Positions 18,975 through 27,357 of a stretch of 64,000 bases of DNA are shown piece after piece. The position numbers were made by a program, and so were the translations under genes. How positions within the stretch are numbered: position 1 is the first letter of the stretch; every line of letters begins with the position of its first letter. Source of the DNA: DASQPA01 sp963756455. GTDB lineage: Bacteria; Acidobacteriota; Thermoanaerobaculia; Multivoradales; UBA5704. The notes beneath the pieces were generated by a model. That model ran no database searches, was not told where the DNA came from, and was given only the letters and a program-made list of their open reading frames with translations. Location of the stretch: contig CAVWNC010000001.1 of the NCBI GenBank assembly GCA_963756455.1, forward strand, positions 1,550,001-1,614,000, written 5' to 3'.

Positions 18975-20870
18975 AAAGTGTTGACAGAAAAGGGGTCGCG
19001 GTCGGTTTTTCGTCACTATTCTGGGTTGGGCAGGTAGGTTTTGACGGGAGCCATGACCTCGTAGGGGATGCCGAGCGTGTCGTAGATGAGCTGATGCTGC
19101 TTCTCCGGGATGGTGCCCTTCCGGATCTGGAGCAGTTGGCCGAAGGCATCGGCAGAACCACAGTGACAACCTGGTGGGTGGAGAGCTGTCCGCGCAAAGT
19201 TGCCCACGAGGTATGAATCTGTTTGCGCAGAAAGCTGGTTTCGATCGAGATCAGCAGATGATAGGACAGAATACAGAGAAAGATATGGGTCTGCACTCGA
19301 TTCTGGAGTTGATGGAAGATCGGCCGTTCCCGGAGCGGGCTCTTGAGATCGCGAAAGGCATTCTCGACTCGTGTTAACAGAATGTAGATCCGCCAAGCCT
19401 CCTCGGTGCCGAGATCTTTGCGATCCGTTTTGAGCAGATAGACGCCGTCCATGCGAAGCGCCTTTGTCTTGGCTTCGGTCTCTTCCTGACAAAGCAGCTC
19501 CCACTTGCCGGAGTCAAAGCTGAGCCGGTAATACCGAGCCACGCGAGGATAGCGCTCCTTCAATCGGCCGATGGCCTCATGGATCTTCGCCTCCGGGATC
19601 CGCTTCTTGGCGACTCGCGCCTGGAGCCGTTTCACATCGGCCAGAAGGCGCTTTTCTTGTTTCTCGCGAATCGCCTGATCCTTGGCTTGGCGTCCTTCGC
19701 TTCGGCACAGAATGAAGAGGTGGTCGGCGCTTTCGAGCCGTTTGACCCAAACCCGAGATTTTTTCTGCGCTGGGTTGGTCGGCGAAGGCTCTCGTAGGAT
19801 CTCCTGCCAATCCTGCTCGTCCTCGATCTCCGCGAACCACTGCAAGCGCTCCGTTTGTCGGCAGGCGACCACGTAGTGATGGCCGCGGGCTTGGATCTGC
19901 TGGAGGTTTTCGTCGAACGCCATGCCGCGGTCCACGATTACCGTACCCCCACCCCTGCGCCCGGTGCGTTGCTCCAAGGTCTGCAGCATCTCATCGACGG
20001 ACGACCGATCTTGGCGATTGCCGTCGAAGATCTCATGAGCTTTGGGAAAGCCATCCCGGTCGAGCACCAAGCCGATCACAACCTGCTTGCAGTCCGGCCG
20101 CTGATCGCGTGAATAACCGCGCTTCGCTTGGGGATTGCCCTCACATTTGCCCTCGAAGTAAGTCGAAGTCAAATCGTAGAGATAGTAGCTGTCGTCGAGA
20201 TTGAAAAGCGTCTTCTCTCGGCTTGCCAAAGCCGCCTCGATCGTGCCTCTGTTGGGGTGCAGGCGATCGAGATTGCGATATAAGGCTTCGTCGGTGAGCT
20301 CCAGCAGGTCCATCCCCAAAACGTCGCTCAGCGCCGTGCGCCGGACCCAATCCGGCATCGCGTGTTCCGAGCACGGAGCCACCAGCCGATTCAACACCAT
20401 GACCTCTGTGAGTCGTCGCGCCTTGAGGGAAAGGCCGGCCTCCAACAGAATCTCGTCGAGGCCCAGGCGCAGCCACATTTGGTGGCCGACATGGACAGGC
20501 CCCGCCTCGCGGGGCTTCTCCTGCCGCAACTGATCCGCATGCACGGACACGATGTCCCCGCAACTCGTCGCGTTGCGGACCCGGGTCGCAAGCTCGGTGA
20601 CCAGAGGATCCTGCTTTTCCAGCGAGGTTTGACCCAGGAGAGTAGCCTCGACTCGGCCGATCAGTCCCGGCCACTTGCTCTTGGGCCCCGGCGACAGACT
20701 GCCCAGAGAGCAAATCGTCCGCTGCCGAGGCCCTTGGGGAGTGGTCTCCGTCTCCACTAGCAGGTAGTTGGTATAGATCCTGTCCTTGTACCGCTTGGTG
20801 GTCTTGCGGATGAACACAAAGCGTCTATATCAGAAACCCAAGCCCTCCGTTTTCGTCACTATTTCCGTAA
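18975..20870 (-). mobile_element. IS1634-family (IS4-like) insertion sequence
   Basis: The boundaries are approximate. Near the left end GTTGACAGAAAAGGGGTC (18979-18996) roughly matches the reverse of the right end (GTGACGAAAACGGAGGGC, read on the minus strand at about 20843-20860), giving imperfect terminal inverted repeats around the transposase. A TTTTCGTCACTATT string also appears in direct orientation near both ends (19007 and 20852). I cannot define the target duplication. The insertion lies beside the origin-like repeats. Confidence 0.6.
19016..20817 (-). pseudogene. IS1634-family transposase, frameshifted near its C-terminus
   Basis: From ATG 20817 the frame reads about 560 residues of a DDE transposase: YYLYDLTSTYFEGKCEGN, an Asp region VIVDRGMAFDENL and the C-terminal Glu region LTRVENAFRDLKSPLRERP with HIFLCILSYHLL. 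After THQVVTVVLP, near 19145-19155, the homologous ending is one frame over (QLLQIRKGTIPEKQHQLIYD, ending VKTYLPNPE at 19016). As written the frame runs on to 18706 through the iterons with nonsense sequence. A single-base loss explains it; IS1634 elements are not known to need frameshifting. Confidence 0.85.
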
Positions 20871-20968
20871 AACGAGATTGCCCTACTCCTAGAATCAACA
20901 ACTTACGATCCCGAAGGTGGCGAATTTGCCCCCTCTCAGGCCCGAGACTGTGGAAGTCGGGCTAACGG

Positions 20969-21511
20969 CTAGAGATCGGAATCCGGCTCAGAGGCGGGAG
21001 GAGCGTGGAAGATGTGCGCCTGCTCGACCAGGTGGAGCCGTTCGGGGAATCTCAGCTCGGCGATCGCCTGGAGATAGGGCGCGCGCTCGACGCCGGCCTG
21101 CTCGAGGAGGTACGGCAGGTGCGCCTGGCGCGCGATGTAGCCATCGAGGAGCCGGATGATGTCGGCGTTGATCGTCCAGGGATGGGCCAGGACTTCGACC
21201 GTCAGGTCGTAGTACTCCTGAGGGAAGCCGTTCAACCGCGGGTCACTCTCCTCGTTCGAGGCGAGGAAGAGATCGAGGTGCCGGCGCATGACGTTGGTGA
21301 GGCTGAACGTGCTGCGGCCCCGGTCGGGACGGGCTCCCTGGCGGTTCAGGAACCTCACGAGCTCCGGGGTGGCCTGGATCTGAAGCCTGCCCGTCCAGGT
21401 CTGAACCGGGTCCGGTTCCGGAGGCGGCGGTGGAGCCGCCTTGGCGCGAGGGGCTGCCTTCGTAGGGCGCTTCCCTGAGGGGCCGGAGCCTGGCTTCGCT
21501 TTTTTTACCAT
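20969..21511 (-). CDS. Unknown protein with basic disordered N-terminus
   Basis: A 180-residue protein starting at ATG 21511 (MVKKAKPGSGPSGK). Residues 1-35 are Lys/Pro/Ala-rich and probably disordered. The following TPELVRFLNRQGARPDRGRS and LTNVMRRHLDLFLASNEES could form a strand-helix-helix DNA-binding unit; the remainder is helical. A truncated copy of its first 67 codons is at 26527-26728. The copies head a duplicated segment typical of plasmid accessory genes. I do not recognise the family. Confidence 0.6.
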   Translation of the reverse strand: MVKKAKPGSGPSGKRPTKAAPRAKAAPPPPPEPDPVQTWTGRLQIQATPELVRFLNRQGARPDRGRSTFSLTNVMRRHLDLFLASNEESDPRLNGFPQEYYDLTVEVLAHPWTINADIIRLLDGYIARQAHLPYLLEQAGVERAPYLQAIAELRFPERLHLVEQAHIFHAPPASEPDSDL

Positions 21512-21570
21512 AGGGGCCGATTCTATGCGATCCGAGCCCGGCCCGGATCGGCGAGCCCTCGGGGAGCGCC

Positions 21571-21903
21571 TCATGCCCCCTCCTTCCCGGCGTCACCCTC
21601 CCGAAATCGGACCGCACCGCCGTCCCTCTGGATGAGGAACTCGCCGAGCAGGCTCTCGGCCGTCGTCCGAGCGGCGCGGGAGAGTCTCTCGATCGCCGGC
21701 CGGAGCTCGTCCAAAAGGGTGCACTCGATCGCTCCTCGGAGGTCAACGGCGACCGTCATCGGGAGCTCTCCGTTGACCATGGCGTCGAGGTCGGGCGGCG
21801 GCTCGATGCCGCCCGCGATCGACTCCAGGCGGTCCGCCAGGAAGAGCAGGACTCCGGTGATCTCCTGAACGGCGACCGTTTGCCGATGTCCTTGTCTTCG
21901 CAC
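21571..21903 (-). CDS. Small acidic unknown protein, copy 1 (start region inverted)
   Basis: This paralogue of 26788-27129 is nearly identical from VAVQEITGVLLFLADRLES to its end, GGAVRFREGDAGKEGA. Its normal start and ribosome binding site are missing because an 89-bp segment (21877-21965) lies in the opposite orientation here. The open frame now begins at a GTG (21903) with MRRQGHRQT and no clear Shine-Dalgarno sequence. It may therefore be silent in this orientation. Confidence 0.55.
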   Translation of the reverse strand: MRRQGHRQTVAVQEITGVLLFLADRLESIAGGIEPPPDLDAMVNGELPMTVAVDLRGAIECTLLDELRPAIERLSRAARTTAESLLGEFLIQRDGGAVRFREGDAGKEGA

Positions 21904-21965
21904 CTCGATCTCCCGGGAAGGAGATCCCCATGGAAGCCCCCTCGCCGGAAGTCCTCTACGCTCAG
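21877..21965. other. 89-bp segment inverted relative to its paralogous copy
   Basis: Read on the opposite strand, this segment matches 27094-27182 base for base except for about five substitutions, with equal length and identical flanks on both sides (left ...GAACGGCGAC, right CGGGGCGGCCGC...). It contains the ribosome binding site and ATG of the small gene. Here that ATG points rightward and would open only a 29-codon frame. Confidence 0.8.
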
Positions 21966-22067
21966 CGGGGCGGCCGCAGCCGCCCCGCCCCTTGCCGAAA
22001 AACCGTAGGTCCCTGTCTCTAAAGCACCTCCACTCCGATCTGGATCGATGGAGAATTCCATCGATCC
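21966..22067. repeat. Two intergenic dyads, copy 1
   Basis: CGGGGCGGC and GCCGCCCCG (21966-21987) pair around CGCA; GGATCGATGGA and TCCATCGATCC (22042-22067) pair around GAAT. Both dyads recur in the second segment copy at 27183-27204 and 27259-27284. They lie between the DUF6573-like gene and the small acidic gene and may be terminator or regulator sites. Confidence 0.5.
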
Positions 22068-22140
22068 CACCGGAGCCCCTTCCCCCCTCTCTCTTCGCCT
22101 CTTTGCCCGGGAAACCTGGGATACGAGCCGGCGCACGGGC

Positions 22141-22473
22141 CTAGTCCTCGTCGGGGAGCATGATGGTCAGGCAGGCCTCCCCCTCGTCGTCCGGCCCCAT
22201 CACGGCCTTGAAGGTCCAGTTCTTCGACGGGCCGGCGCCGGTGATGACGACGCGGAAGAGAAGCTCCGGCGAGGAGCGCTCCGCCAGCTGGCGGGAGATC
22301 GCGATCCGGAGCATCCAACAGATGTCGTGCCAGACGCCCTTGTAGTCGTTGGCACAGCGGGGGCCAAAGCCAACCGTGGCATCGACGAGGACGCCATCCT
22401 CGATGGCGTCATGGCGGGTATAGGCGAAGATAATGGGCATTTCGAGCTAGAGCTAGGGATCGGGGCTGTTCAT
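22141..22473 (-). pseudogene. DUF6573-like plasmid protein, decayed copy 1
   Basis: Compared with the intact copy at 27358-27768, this copy has two TAG codons just after the original start (22473) and lacks about 36 codons after LVDATVG, replaced by FGP. Translation could still begin at the ATG at 22440, giving 99 residues, but that start has no Shine-Dalgarno sequence. The end, TFKAVMGPDDEGEACLTIML, is conserved. Confidence 0.75.
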
Positions 22474-22764
22474 GGCGGCTTTTCCTCCAGCGGACCGAGG
22501 GAGCATTCCTTCGGTCCCCGACCGGAGGTCTCTCCGCGATGGATATACCTTGAGGTGGCGATGACCGGCTACATACACGTGATGACAGCAGGCCAGAGGT
22601 GGCGGTAGTCGACCTGCGACTCCCGATCGCGGATCTACACTCGTTCTAAGCTCCCTGTCAGGCGAAGAACCAGCCGGGAGCCGTCAAGTGACTCTGAGAC
22701 AAGTTGCACATATCCCTATGAGCGAAATCAAGTAAAATTACGTTATGCCTGCTAGAATGTCACC
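22474..22764. other. Intergenic boundary between accessory segment and AT-rich island
   Basis: Homology to the second accessory segment fades near 22520, after a partial copy of the hairpin seen at 27787-27813. Base composition drops sharply from about 22660. An AT-rich stretch (22730-22745, including TAAAAT) before the kinase-like gene may hold its promoter, but I cannot assign -35 and -10 boxes with confidence. Confidence 0.4.
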
Positions 22765-23859
22765 ATGGAGCCTAGAGATAAGGACTCAGATGGCGGCGCA
22801 CCAGATACAATTCTGGACCATTTAGCAGGCCTGTTCCATACCCAAACAACCGTCTTGACCCGCCTCATTCACGCACTCCGTCCAGCAATGACCGCCCTAT
22901 CTCCAGATCCGTTTCCGCATGACGTCGAGCCGAAGGCGGAGGATCTCGCTGCCGTTTTATCTCCAGCAGTAAGCCAATGCCTTGATTCTATAGAAAAGCT
23001 CATATCTACCTGTGAGCAGAACTGGAGAGATCGCTCTATCCCAGAACTCACTTGGAGCAACTTGAAGTACATCAATACGTGCTTGCGCGAGTTCAAGGCT
23101 GATCTAAAGGTCAGAGCAGCAGGGCCACACACTGTTCGAACTATTGCGCGCACACTGATTGACCTAACGTCGTCGAGCGATCAAGGTCTACCACGCGAAG
23201 GCTGGAGAACTATGCTCCGCAATGCACGTGACGTCGAAAGGCTCGTCTGTCTCTTCGACCTGCATCGCGCGGAGGCACAAATTATAGGTCTCGGCTATGA
23301 AGTCGACGCACTGCGAGTAAAAGCGAAGAACCCGGAGAGCCCCTACGAAAGCCCTCAGCCCGTCAGGCTGTCGAATCTGCTGCAGCAGGAGATTACTACG
23401 CTCAAAGATTTTGCCATCTCGCGCCGCGTACGATTTCGATATTTACCAGCTAACTCAGTTACTGAGCCGATAAAATTGGTGGGTGAGGATTCGATGCGTC
23501 GCGCCTTTCGGAATATATTGCACAATGCCGTTAAATATAGCGGCGCAATGAGGGGCGACGAATTAGCTTGGGTAGATATAAGATTGTCTTTTGACCGAGA
23601 AATGGCGTGCATTGAGGTCGAGAACTGGGGCGCACCTATTACTCCAGAGGAATTAGCGCAGGGACTGCCCTTCGCGTTCGGATATAGGGGAATATTTTCA
23701 CGCACACAAACAGGCTCAGGCATAGGTTTGGCTGATGCCAAGCAAGTGATCGAACTATACGGTGGGACTTTGGAAATGTCTAGCAAACCGGCTCGCCACG
23801 CTCCGATGGCACAACCATTTTCAGTGCCTTATATTACGACAGTCGTAATACATTTATAA
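22765..23859 (+). CDS. Histidine-kinase-like ATPase without membrane segments
   Basis: A 364-residue soluble protein. The C-terminal third is a GHKL/HATPase domain: N-box RRAFRNILHNAVKYSG (about residue 250), a G1-like VENWGAPI with Glu-Asn in place of Asp-x-Gly, and G2-box GSGIGLADAKQVIELYGGTLE. The first 230 residues are helical with no recognised sensor domain and no clear H-box. It starts a lower-GC plus-strand cluster with a receiver-like protein 21 bp downstream, so the pair resembles a degenerate two-component module of unknown input and output. Confidence 0.8.
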   Translation: MEPRDKDSDGGAPDTILDHLAGLFHTQTTVLTRLIHALRPAMTALSPDPFPHDVEPKAEDLAAVLSPAVSQCLDSIEKLISTCEQNWRDRSIPELTWSNLKYINTCLREFKADLKVRAAGPHTVRTIARTLIDLTSSSDQGLPREGWRTMLRNARDVERLVCLFDLHRAEAQIIGLGYEVDALRVKAKNPESPYESPQPVRLSNLLQQEITTLKDFAISRRVRFRYLPANSVTEPIKLVGEDSMRRAFRNILHNAVKYSGAMRGDELAWVDIRLSFDREMACIEVENWGAPITPEELAQGLPFAFGYRGIFSRTQTGSGIGLADAKQVIELYGGTLEMSSKPARHAPMAQPFSVPYITTVVIHL

Positions 23860-23880
23860 TCTCCTTGTGGGGGGCGCCTT

Positions 23881-24366
23881 ATGCCAGCAAAACCAAGAGT
23901 GCTCTGGGTCGAGGATGCGGCATATTCAGATTTTCCATACTACGTTGCTCCGATAAACATGGATGGCCGATGGGACTTAGTTGTTGCGGACAGCGCCTCC
24001 GAAGGCATCCAGAGCTTGTCTCGCAGTGAGTATATTGCCTTAATAGTCGACATTCGGTTACCGCCGGGGTCTGATCCAGAATGGATGCGGCTTTATGAGA
24101 GATTGCGAGGAAGCATCGCTGGGTCAAGGCTTGGAATTGAGTTTCTCAAGACTGTGTTATCAAGCAAGGATGCATTGATTCCGCTGGCGCGCTCCATAGA
24201 CTGGGTGTCCGTCGACAAAGTTGCGGTATTTACAGTCGAAGATTGGAGTGATTTAAGGACAGACCTTCACCCTCTTGGCATCAGGCACTACGCACAGAAG
24301 AGGCCTGAGATCTCAGAGACCATACTGTTAGACCTCGTCACGTCAATCATCGAGTCTTCTAAATGA
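23881..24366 (+). CDS. Stand-alone receiver-like (response regulator) protein
   Basis: A 161-residue protein, all in one receiver-like domain: VLWVEDAAYSDFP (acidic pocket), ALIVDIRLPPGSD (likely phosphoacceptor Asp at the strand 3 end), VAVFTVEDWSD and HYAQKRPEI (Lys of strand 5). It is longer than a usual CheY receiver because of an insertion after LPPGS. No output domain is present. It probably works with the kinase-like ATPase encoded just upstream. Its stop overlaps the next ATG as ATGA. Confidence 0.75.
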   Translation: MPAKPRVLWVEDAAYSDFPYYVAPINMDGRWDLVVADSASEGIQSLSRSEYIALIVDIRLPPGSDPEWMRLYERLRGSIAGSRLGIEFLKTVLSSKDALIPLARSIDWVSVDKVAVFTVEDWSDLRTDLHPLGIRHYAQKRPEISETILLDLVTSIIESSK

Positions 24367-24494
24367 CTCTCGGATCGGCATTGCCCAAAGTGCCGGAGGC
24401 ATGGGCGGCATCCTACCTTCAAGTCGCACTGGCTGTTCTACTCTTCCTCTTAGGCATTATTCTTCCTGTCAGTTGCATAGGAAAAACCACTTGA
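24363..24494 (+). CDS. Small single-span membrane peptide, possibly a broken gene start
   Basis: A 43-codon frame begins with an ATG overlapping the receiver gene stop (ATGA), so translation coupling is likely. Its second half is one membrane helix (VALAVLLFLLGIILPVSCI). It could be a real small protein, or the 5-prime end of the membrane protein gene at 24673 cut off by a GC-richer stretch (24495-24665). Confidence 0.45.
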   Translation: MTLGSALPKVPEAWAASYLQVALAVLLFLLGIILPVSCIGKTT

Positions 24495-24603
24495 ACGAGC
24501 TAGAAGTCCCAAGTGCAGGGCATTCGAGGCTTTCCAAGGCTCTGCCGCTGGATTGCACCTCGGGTGAAGTCCTCCAGCGGCGGAGCGTTCTCGGCCAAGG
24601 GGC

Positions 24604-24650
24604 CGTTGCAAAACGGGCGGGCCAAGGCTAGCCGACGCTTTTTTGCAACG
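24604..24650. repeat. Inverted repeat in the GC-rich insert before the membrane protein gene
   Basis: CGTTGCAAAA (24604-24613) and TTTTTTGCAACG (24639-24650) are inverted repeats flanking a GC-rich centre. With the T-run on the plus strand this can act as a terminator; it could instead be the end of a small non-autonomous insertion that separated 24363-24494 from 24673-25716. Confidence 0.4.
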
Positions 24651-24672
24651 ATAGGGTCTTCTCTCGTATCAG

Positions 24673-25716
24673 TTGAGCCTGCCAGAAGAGATTAGGCGTA
24701 TTATTTTCAAGCGATTGCGCAGGGCGGTCGCAGTCCTGGTTAGCATCGTCCTCTTCGCGGCGTTTATGATCGTGGTAATTATACTATTCAAGGGTGATTT
24801 AAGTACCGAGAAAAGCTACGTATATCGAGGTGACAGATTTCAGGATTTAGGGATGATATCGGTGGTTCTATCTCCCTTCATAGTATGGCATTTTCTTCGC
24901 CTTAGTAGGCAGGCCTCTTTGGCTTCCTTGCTGGCCAAAAGCGTTTTAAGAAAAGTGCGCTGCAATGATTTTGCACATAGCGAAGACATTCACGACCTGC
25001 AGACTCTTGGAGAATGGAGTGAGCCAGGTTTTGAAAAACAAACTGTACTCGACAAACTAGCAGTTATAGCGCGATCCATGCAGAGGAATTCTAGATATAT
25101 GGGATATGATCTCAGCGAAACTCTCTCGGCCGTGGAAGGCGTTGTTTGTCGAGGTAAGAGTCGCGGCGACAATAGTAACTTCAGTCGGTCTATATCGCTT
25201 ATCATCGACGTGATGCGGCGGCTCCATGAGGTGGGGTTGGCATCTTCGCCTGATATGGGGACTGCAATTAGAACACTGCAGCGTATTGGGTTCTCCGCCA
25301 TAGAGTCAGACACATTGGTGGCAGTTCCTAACAAGGCGATTGATGCGTTGACTCTGCCGGCAGAGCTATCTCCGACGCTACTCATACCCGTCTTGAGAAG
25401 CCTTGAGGATCTCGGTGCTGAGACCCTCGGTAAAGGAAGATCCTTGGCAGCAGTAGCAATACTAAATCGGATGGAGGCATTAGTTGACGCAAGGGAGAAC
25501 TCGGACACTGAGAGTGAAGCAATTTACCTAGGCTTGATCGCGCATTTTTGGACCGCCGGGCTCACGGCGAAAGCACGCGCTACGCAGGGACTGAGCCAAC
25601 GGCTAGACGCGGAAAGACTTCCAGAATGTCTCGATAGAGCTCAACGTTATCATACGCTACATGCCGGATTTTTAACCGCTGACAAGATCGCTGCGATGCT
25701 AGCCGATCTTTCTTAG
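24673..25716 (+). CDS. Two-span membrane protein of unknown function
   Basis: About 347 residues from a TTG (24673); no better start is visible, which is itself suspicious. Two membrane helices lie near residues 18-38 (VAVLVSIVLFAAFMIVVIIL) and 58-76 (GMISVVLSPFIVWHFL); the remaining 270 residues form a helical soluble domain. It is the last gene of the kinase-like cluster and ends convergently with the TrmB-like gene, overlapping it by 18 bp. Possibly the output or sensor partner of the cluster. I do not recognise the family. Confidence 0.65.
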   Translation: MSLPEEIRRIIFKRLRRAVAVLVSIVLFAAFMIVVIILFKGDLSTEKSYVYRGDRFQDLGMISVVLSPFIVWHFLRLSRQASLASLLAKSVLRKVRCNDFAHSEDIHDLQTLGEWSEPGFEKQTVLDKLAVIARSMQRNSRYMGYDLSETLSAVEGVVCRGKSRGDNSNFSRSISLIIDVMRRLHEVGLASSPDMGTAIRTLQRIGFSAIESDTLVAVPNKAIDALTLPAELSPTLLIPVLRSLEDLGAETLGKGRSLAAVAILNRMEALVDARENSDTESEAIYLGLIAHFWTAGLTAKARATQGLSQRLDAERLPECLDRAQRYHTLHAGFLTADKIAAMLADLS

Positions 25717-26334
25717 TCGATGAATTGCATATAATTGATGATGGTATATAGCTGTACGAGGGCGATAGTGGTGCTCCTTTGGAGTCCCGACTAGATAACC
25801 AGTGGGCTGTTCTGCCTTCGGGGCAATCCACTCGACGGGCCACCATAGATCCATTTCGAGGTATGATAGCATAGTATCAAAATATTCCTTGTGGTCGGTG
25901 ACCAATCTGACCAAGCCAAAGTTTCTGAGAACGCGATGCATCTCGTTCACAAGGTCCAAAGTGACCAATTGTCGGTTTTTCGTTAAACCAGACCCCCCTG
26001 GAGTAGGAAAATACACATGCATGGTGTCTACGCATTGATTTGGGAGGCCACGGAAGAACTGAAATGCTGAGGTATTGACAATGCCGGCATTCTTTAATCC
26101 ATAACGCAATATTTCTTTTTCTGCCATTTGGCATGCAATTCTGTCTATCTCTACACCTATAAAATTTCGCGAAGGAGATTGGGTTGCGAGGCGTCGCAAA
26201 AATAGACCCGTGGCACTTCCTACGTCGATCTCAAGGGCCACGTTCGACCAGAGCCACCGATCGGCGTCCTCAAGGAATTGATCTACAGTATCGTACATAG
26301 CATTGTCTAGAGGAGCCTTAATGGATATCCGCAT
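25699..26334 (-). CDS. TrmB-like SAM-dependent methyltransferase
   Basis: A 211-residue protein with class I methyltransferase motif I EIDVGSATGLFLRRLA, motif II-like FIGVEIDRIACQMAEK, and the region MHVYFPTPGGSGLTKNRQLV followed by VLRNFGLVRLVTDHKEYFDTML. This layout matches TrmB, which makes 7-methylguanosine-46 in tRNA, where the usual string is FPDPWPKKRH. The altered motif and location on a mobile island argue that it is a divergent paralogue rather than the housekeeping enzyme. The composition is AT-rich like the kinase-like cluster it faces. Confidence 0.75.
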   Translation of the reverse strand: MRISIKAPLDNAMYDTVDQFLEDADRWLWSNVALEIDVGSATGLFLRRLATQSPSRNFIGVEIDRIACQMAEKEILRYGLKNAGIVNTSAFQFFRGLPNQCVDTMHVYFPTPGGSGLTKNRQLVTLDLVNEMHRVLRNFGLVRLVTDHKEYFDTMLSYLEMDLWWPVEWIAPKAEQPTGYLVGTPKEHHYRPRTAIYHHQLYAIHRLRKIG

Positions 26335-26526
26335 CCTTCCATAAGTTTTGATGGGGTTCTTAGGGCATCGATATCGTAAAGGTTACATACCGCACCCGCA
26401 TCTTCAAACTCCGCTGGCATGCGGCGGGAGTCTCACTTTCCTCCCGAAGAGACGAAGCATGGGTCCCCGGACTTTGGGCATGTGGGCCCGCGGTCTTCCT
26501 GAGGATGTGGAGTTCCATTGAGGCAG

Positions 26527-26728
26527 TGCTGCGGCCCCGGTCGGGCCGGGCTCCCTGGCGGTTCAGGAACCTCACGAGCTCCGGGGTGGCCTGGATCTGA
26601 AGCCTGCCCGTCCAGGTCTGAACCGGGTCCGGTTCCGGGGGCGGCGGTGGAGCCGCCTTGGCGCGAGGGGCTGCCTTCGTGGGGCGCTTCCCTGGGGGGC
26701 CGGAGCCTGGCTTCGCTTTCTTAACCAT
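26527..26728 (-). pseudogene. Truncated copy of the 20969-21511 gene
   Basis: The first 67 codons (from ATG 26728) are nearly identical to the gene at 20969-21511, ending at GARPDRGRST. Beyond 26527 the homology stops and unrelated AT-rich sequence begins. This is the right-hand boundary of the foreign island at 22.5-26.5 kb. Confidence 0.8.
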
Positions 26729-26787
26729 AGGGGCCGATTCTATGCGATCCGAGCCCGGCCCGGACCGGCCAGCCCTCGGGGAACGCC

Positions 26788-27129
26788 TCACGCCCCCTCC
26801 TTCCCGGCGTCACCCTCCCGAAATCGGACCGCACCGCCGTCCCTCTGGATGAGGAACTCACCGAGCAGGCTCTCGGCCGTCGTCCGAGCGGCTCGGGAGA
26901 GTCTCTCGATCGCCGGCCGGAGCTCGTCAACGAGGGTGCACTCGATCGCTCCCCGGAGGTCAACCGCGACCGTCATCGGGAGCTCTCCGTTGACCATGGC
27001 GTCGAGATCGGGCGGCGGCTCGATGCCGCCCGCGATCGACTCCAGGCGGTCCGCCAGGAAGAGCAGGACTCCGGTGATCTCCTGAACGGCGACCTGGGCG
27101 TAGAGGACTTCCGGCGAGGTGGCTTCCAT
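26788..27129 (-). CDS. Small acidic unknown protein, copy 2 (intact start)
   Basis: A 113-residue protein from ATG 27129 (MEATSPEVLYAQVAVQEI), with AAGGAGA seven bases upstream. The sequence is helical and acidic (VLLFLADRLESIAGG, LDELRPAIERLSRAARTTAE type segments) with no recognised motif. It sits between the truncated 26527 copy and the DUF6573-like gene, as in the first accessory segment. Copy 1 at 21571 has its start segment inverted. Confidence 0.65.
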   Translation of the reverse strand: MEATSPEVLYAQVAVQEITGVLLFLADRLESIAGGIEPPPDLDAMVNGELPMTVAVDLRGAIECTLVDELRPAIERLSRAARTTAESLLGEFLIQRDGGAVRFREGDAGKEGA

Positions 27130-27182
27130 GGGGATCTCCTTCCCGGGAGATCGAGGTGCGAAGACGGGGACACCGGCAAACG

Positions 27183-27284
27183 CGGGGCGGCCGCAGCCGC
27201 CCCGCCCCTTGCCATAAAACCGTAGGTCCCCGTCTCTAAAGCACCTCCACTCCGACTTGGATCGATGGAGAATTCCATCGATCC
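27183..27284. repeat. Two intergenic dyads, copy 2
   Basis: The same dyads as at 21966-22067: arms CGGGGCGGC/GCCGCCCCG (27183-27204) and GGATCGATGGA/TCCATCGATCC (27259-27284). Conservation in both copies, while the neighbouring genes decayed in one, suggests function or recent duplication. Confidence 0.5.
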
Positions 27285-27357
27285 CACCGGAGCCCCTTCC
27301 CCCCTCTCTCTTCGCCTCTTGGCTCGGGAAACCTGGGATGCGAGCCGGGGCACGGGC

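Noticed and set aside
18706..19015. C-terminal 100 residues of the transposase frame running through the iterons
   Set aside because: The homologous C-terminus is in another frame and ends at 19016; the rest is frameshift product across the origin-like repeats.
19145..19155. Programmed frameshifting in the transposase
   Set aside because: No slippery heptamer is visible and the family does not normally use it; other genes here have similar single-base losses.
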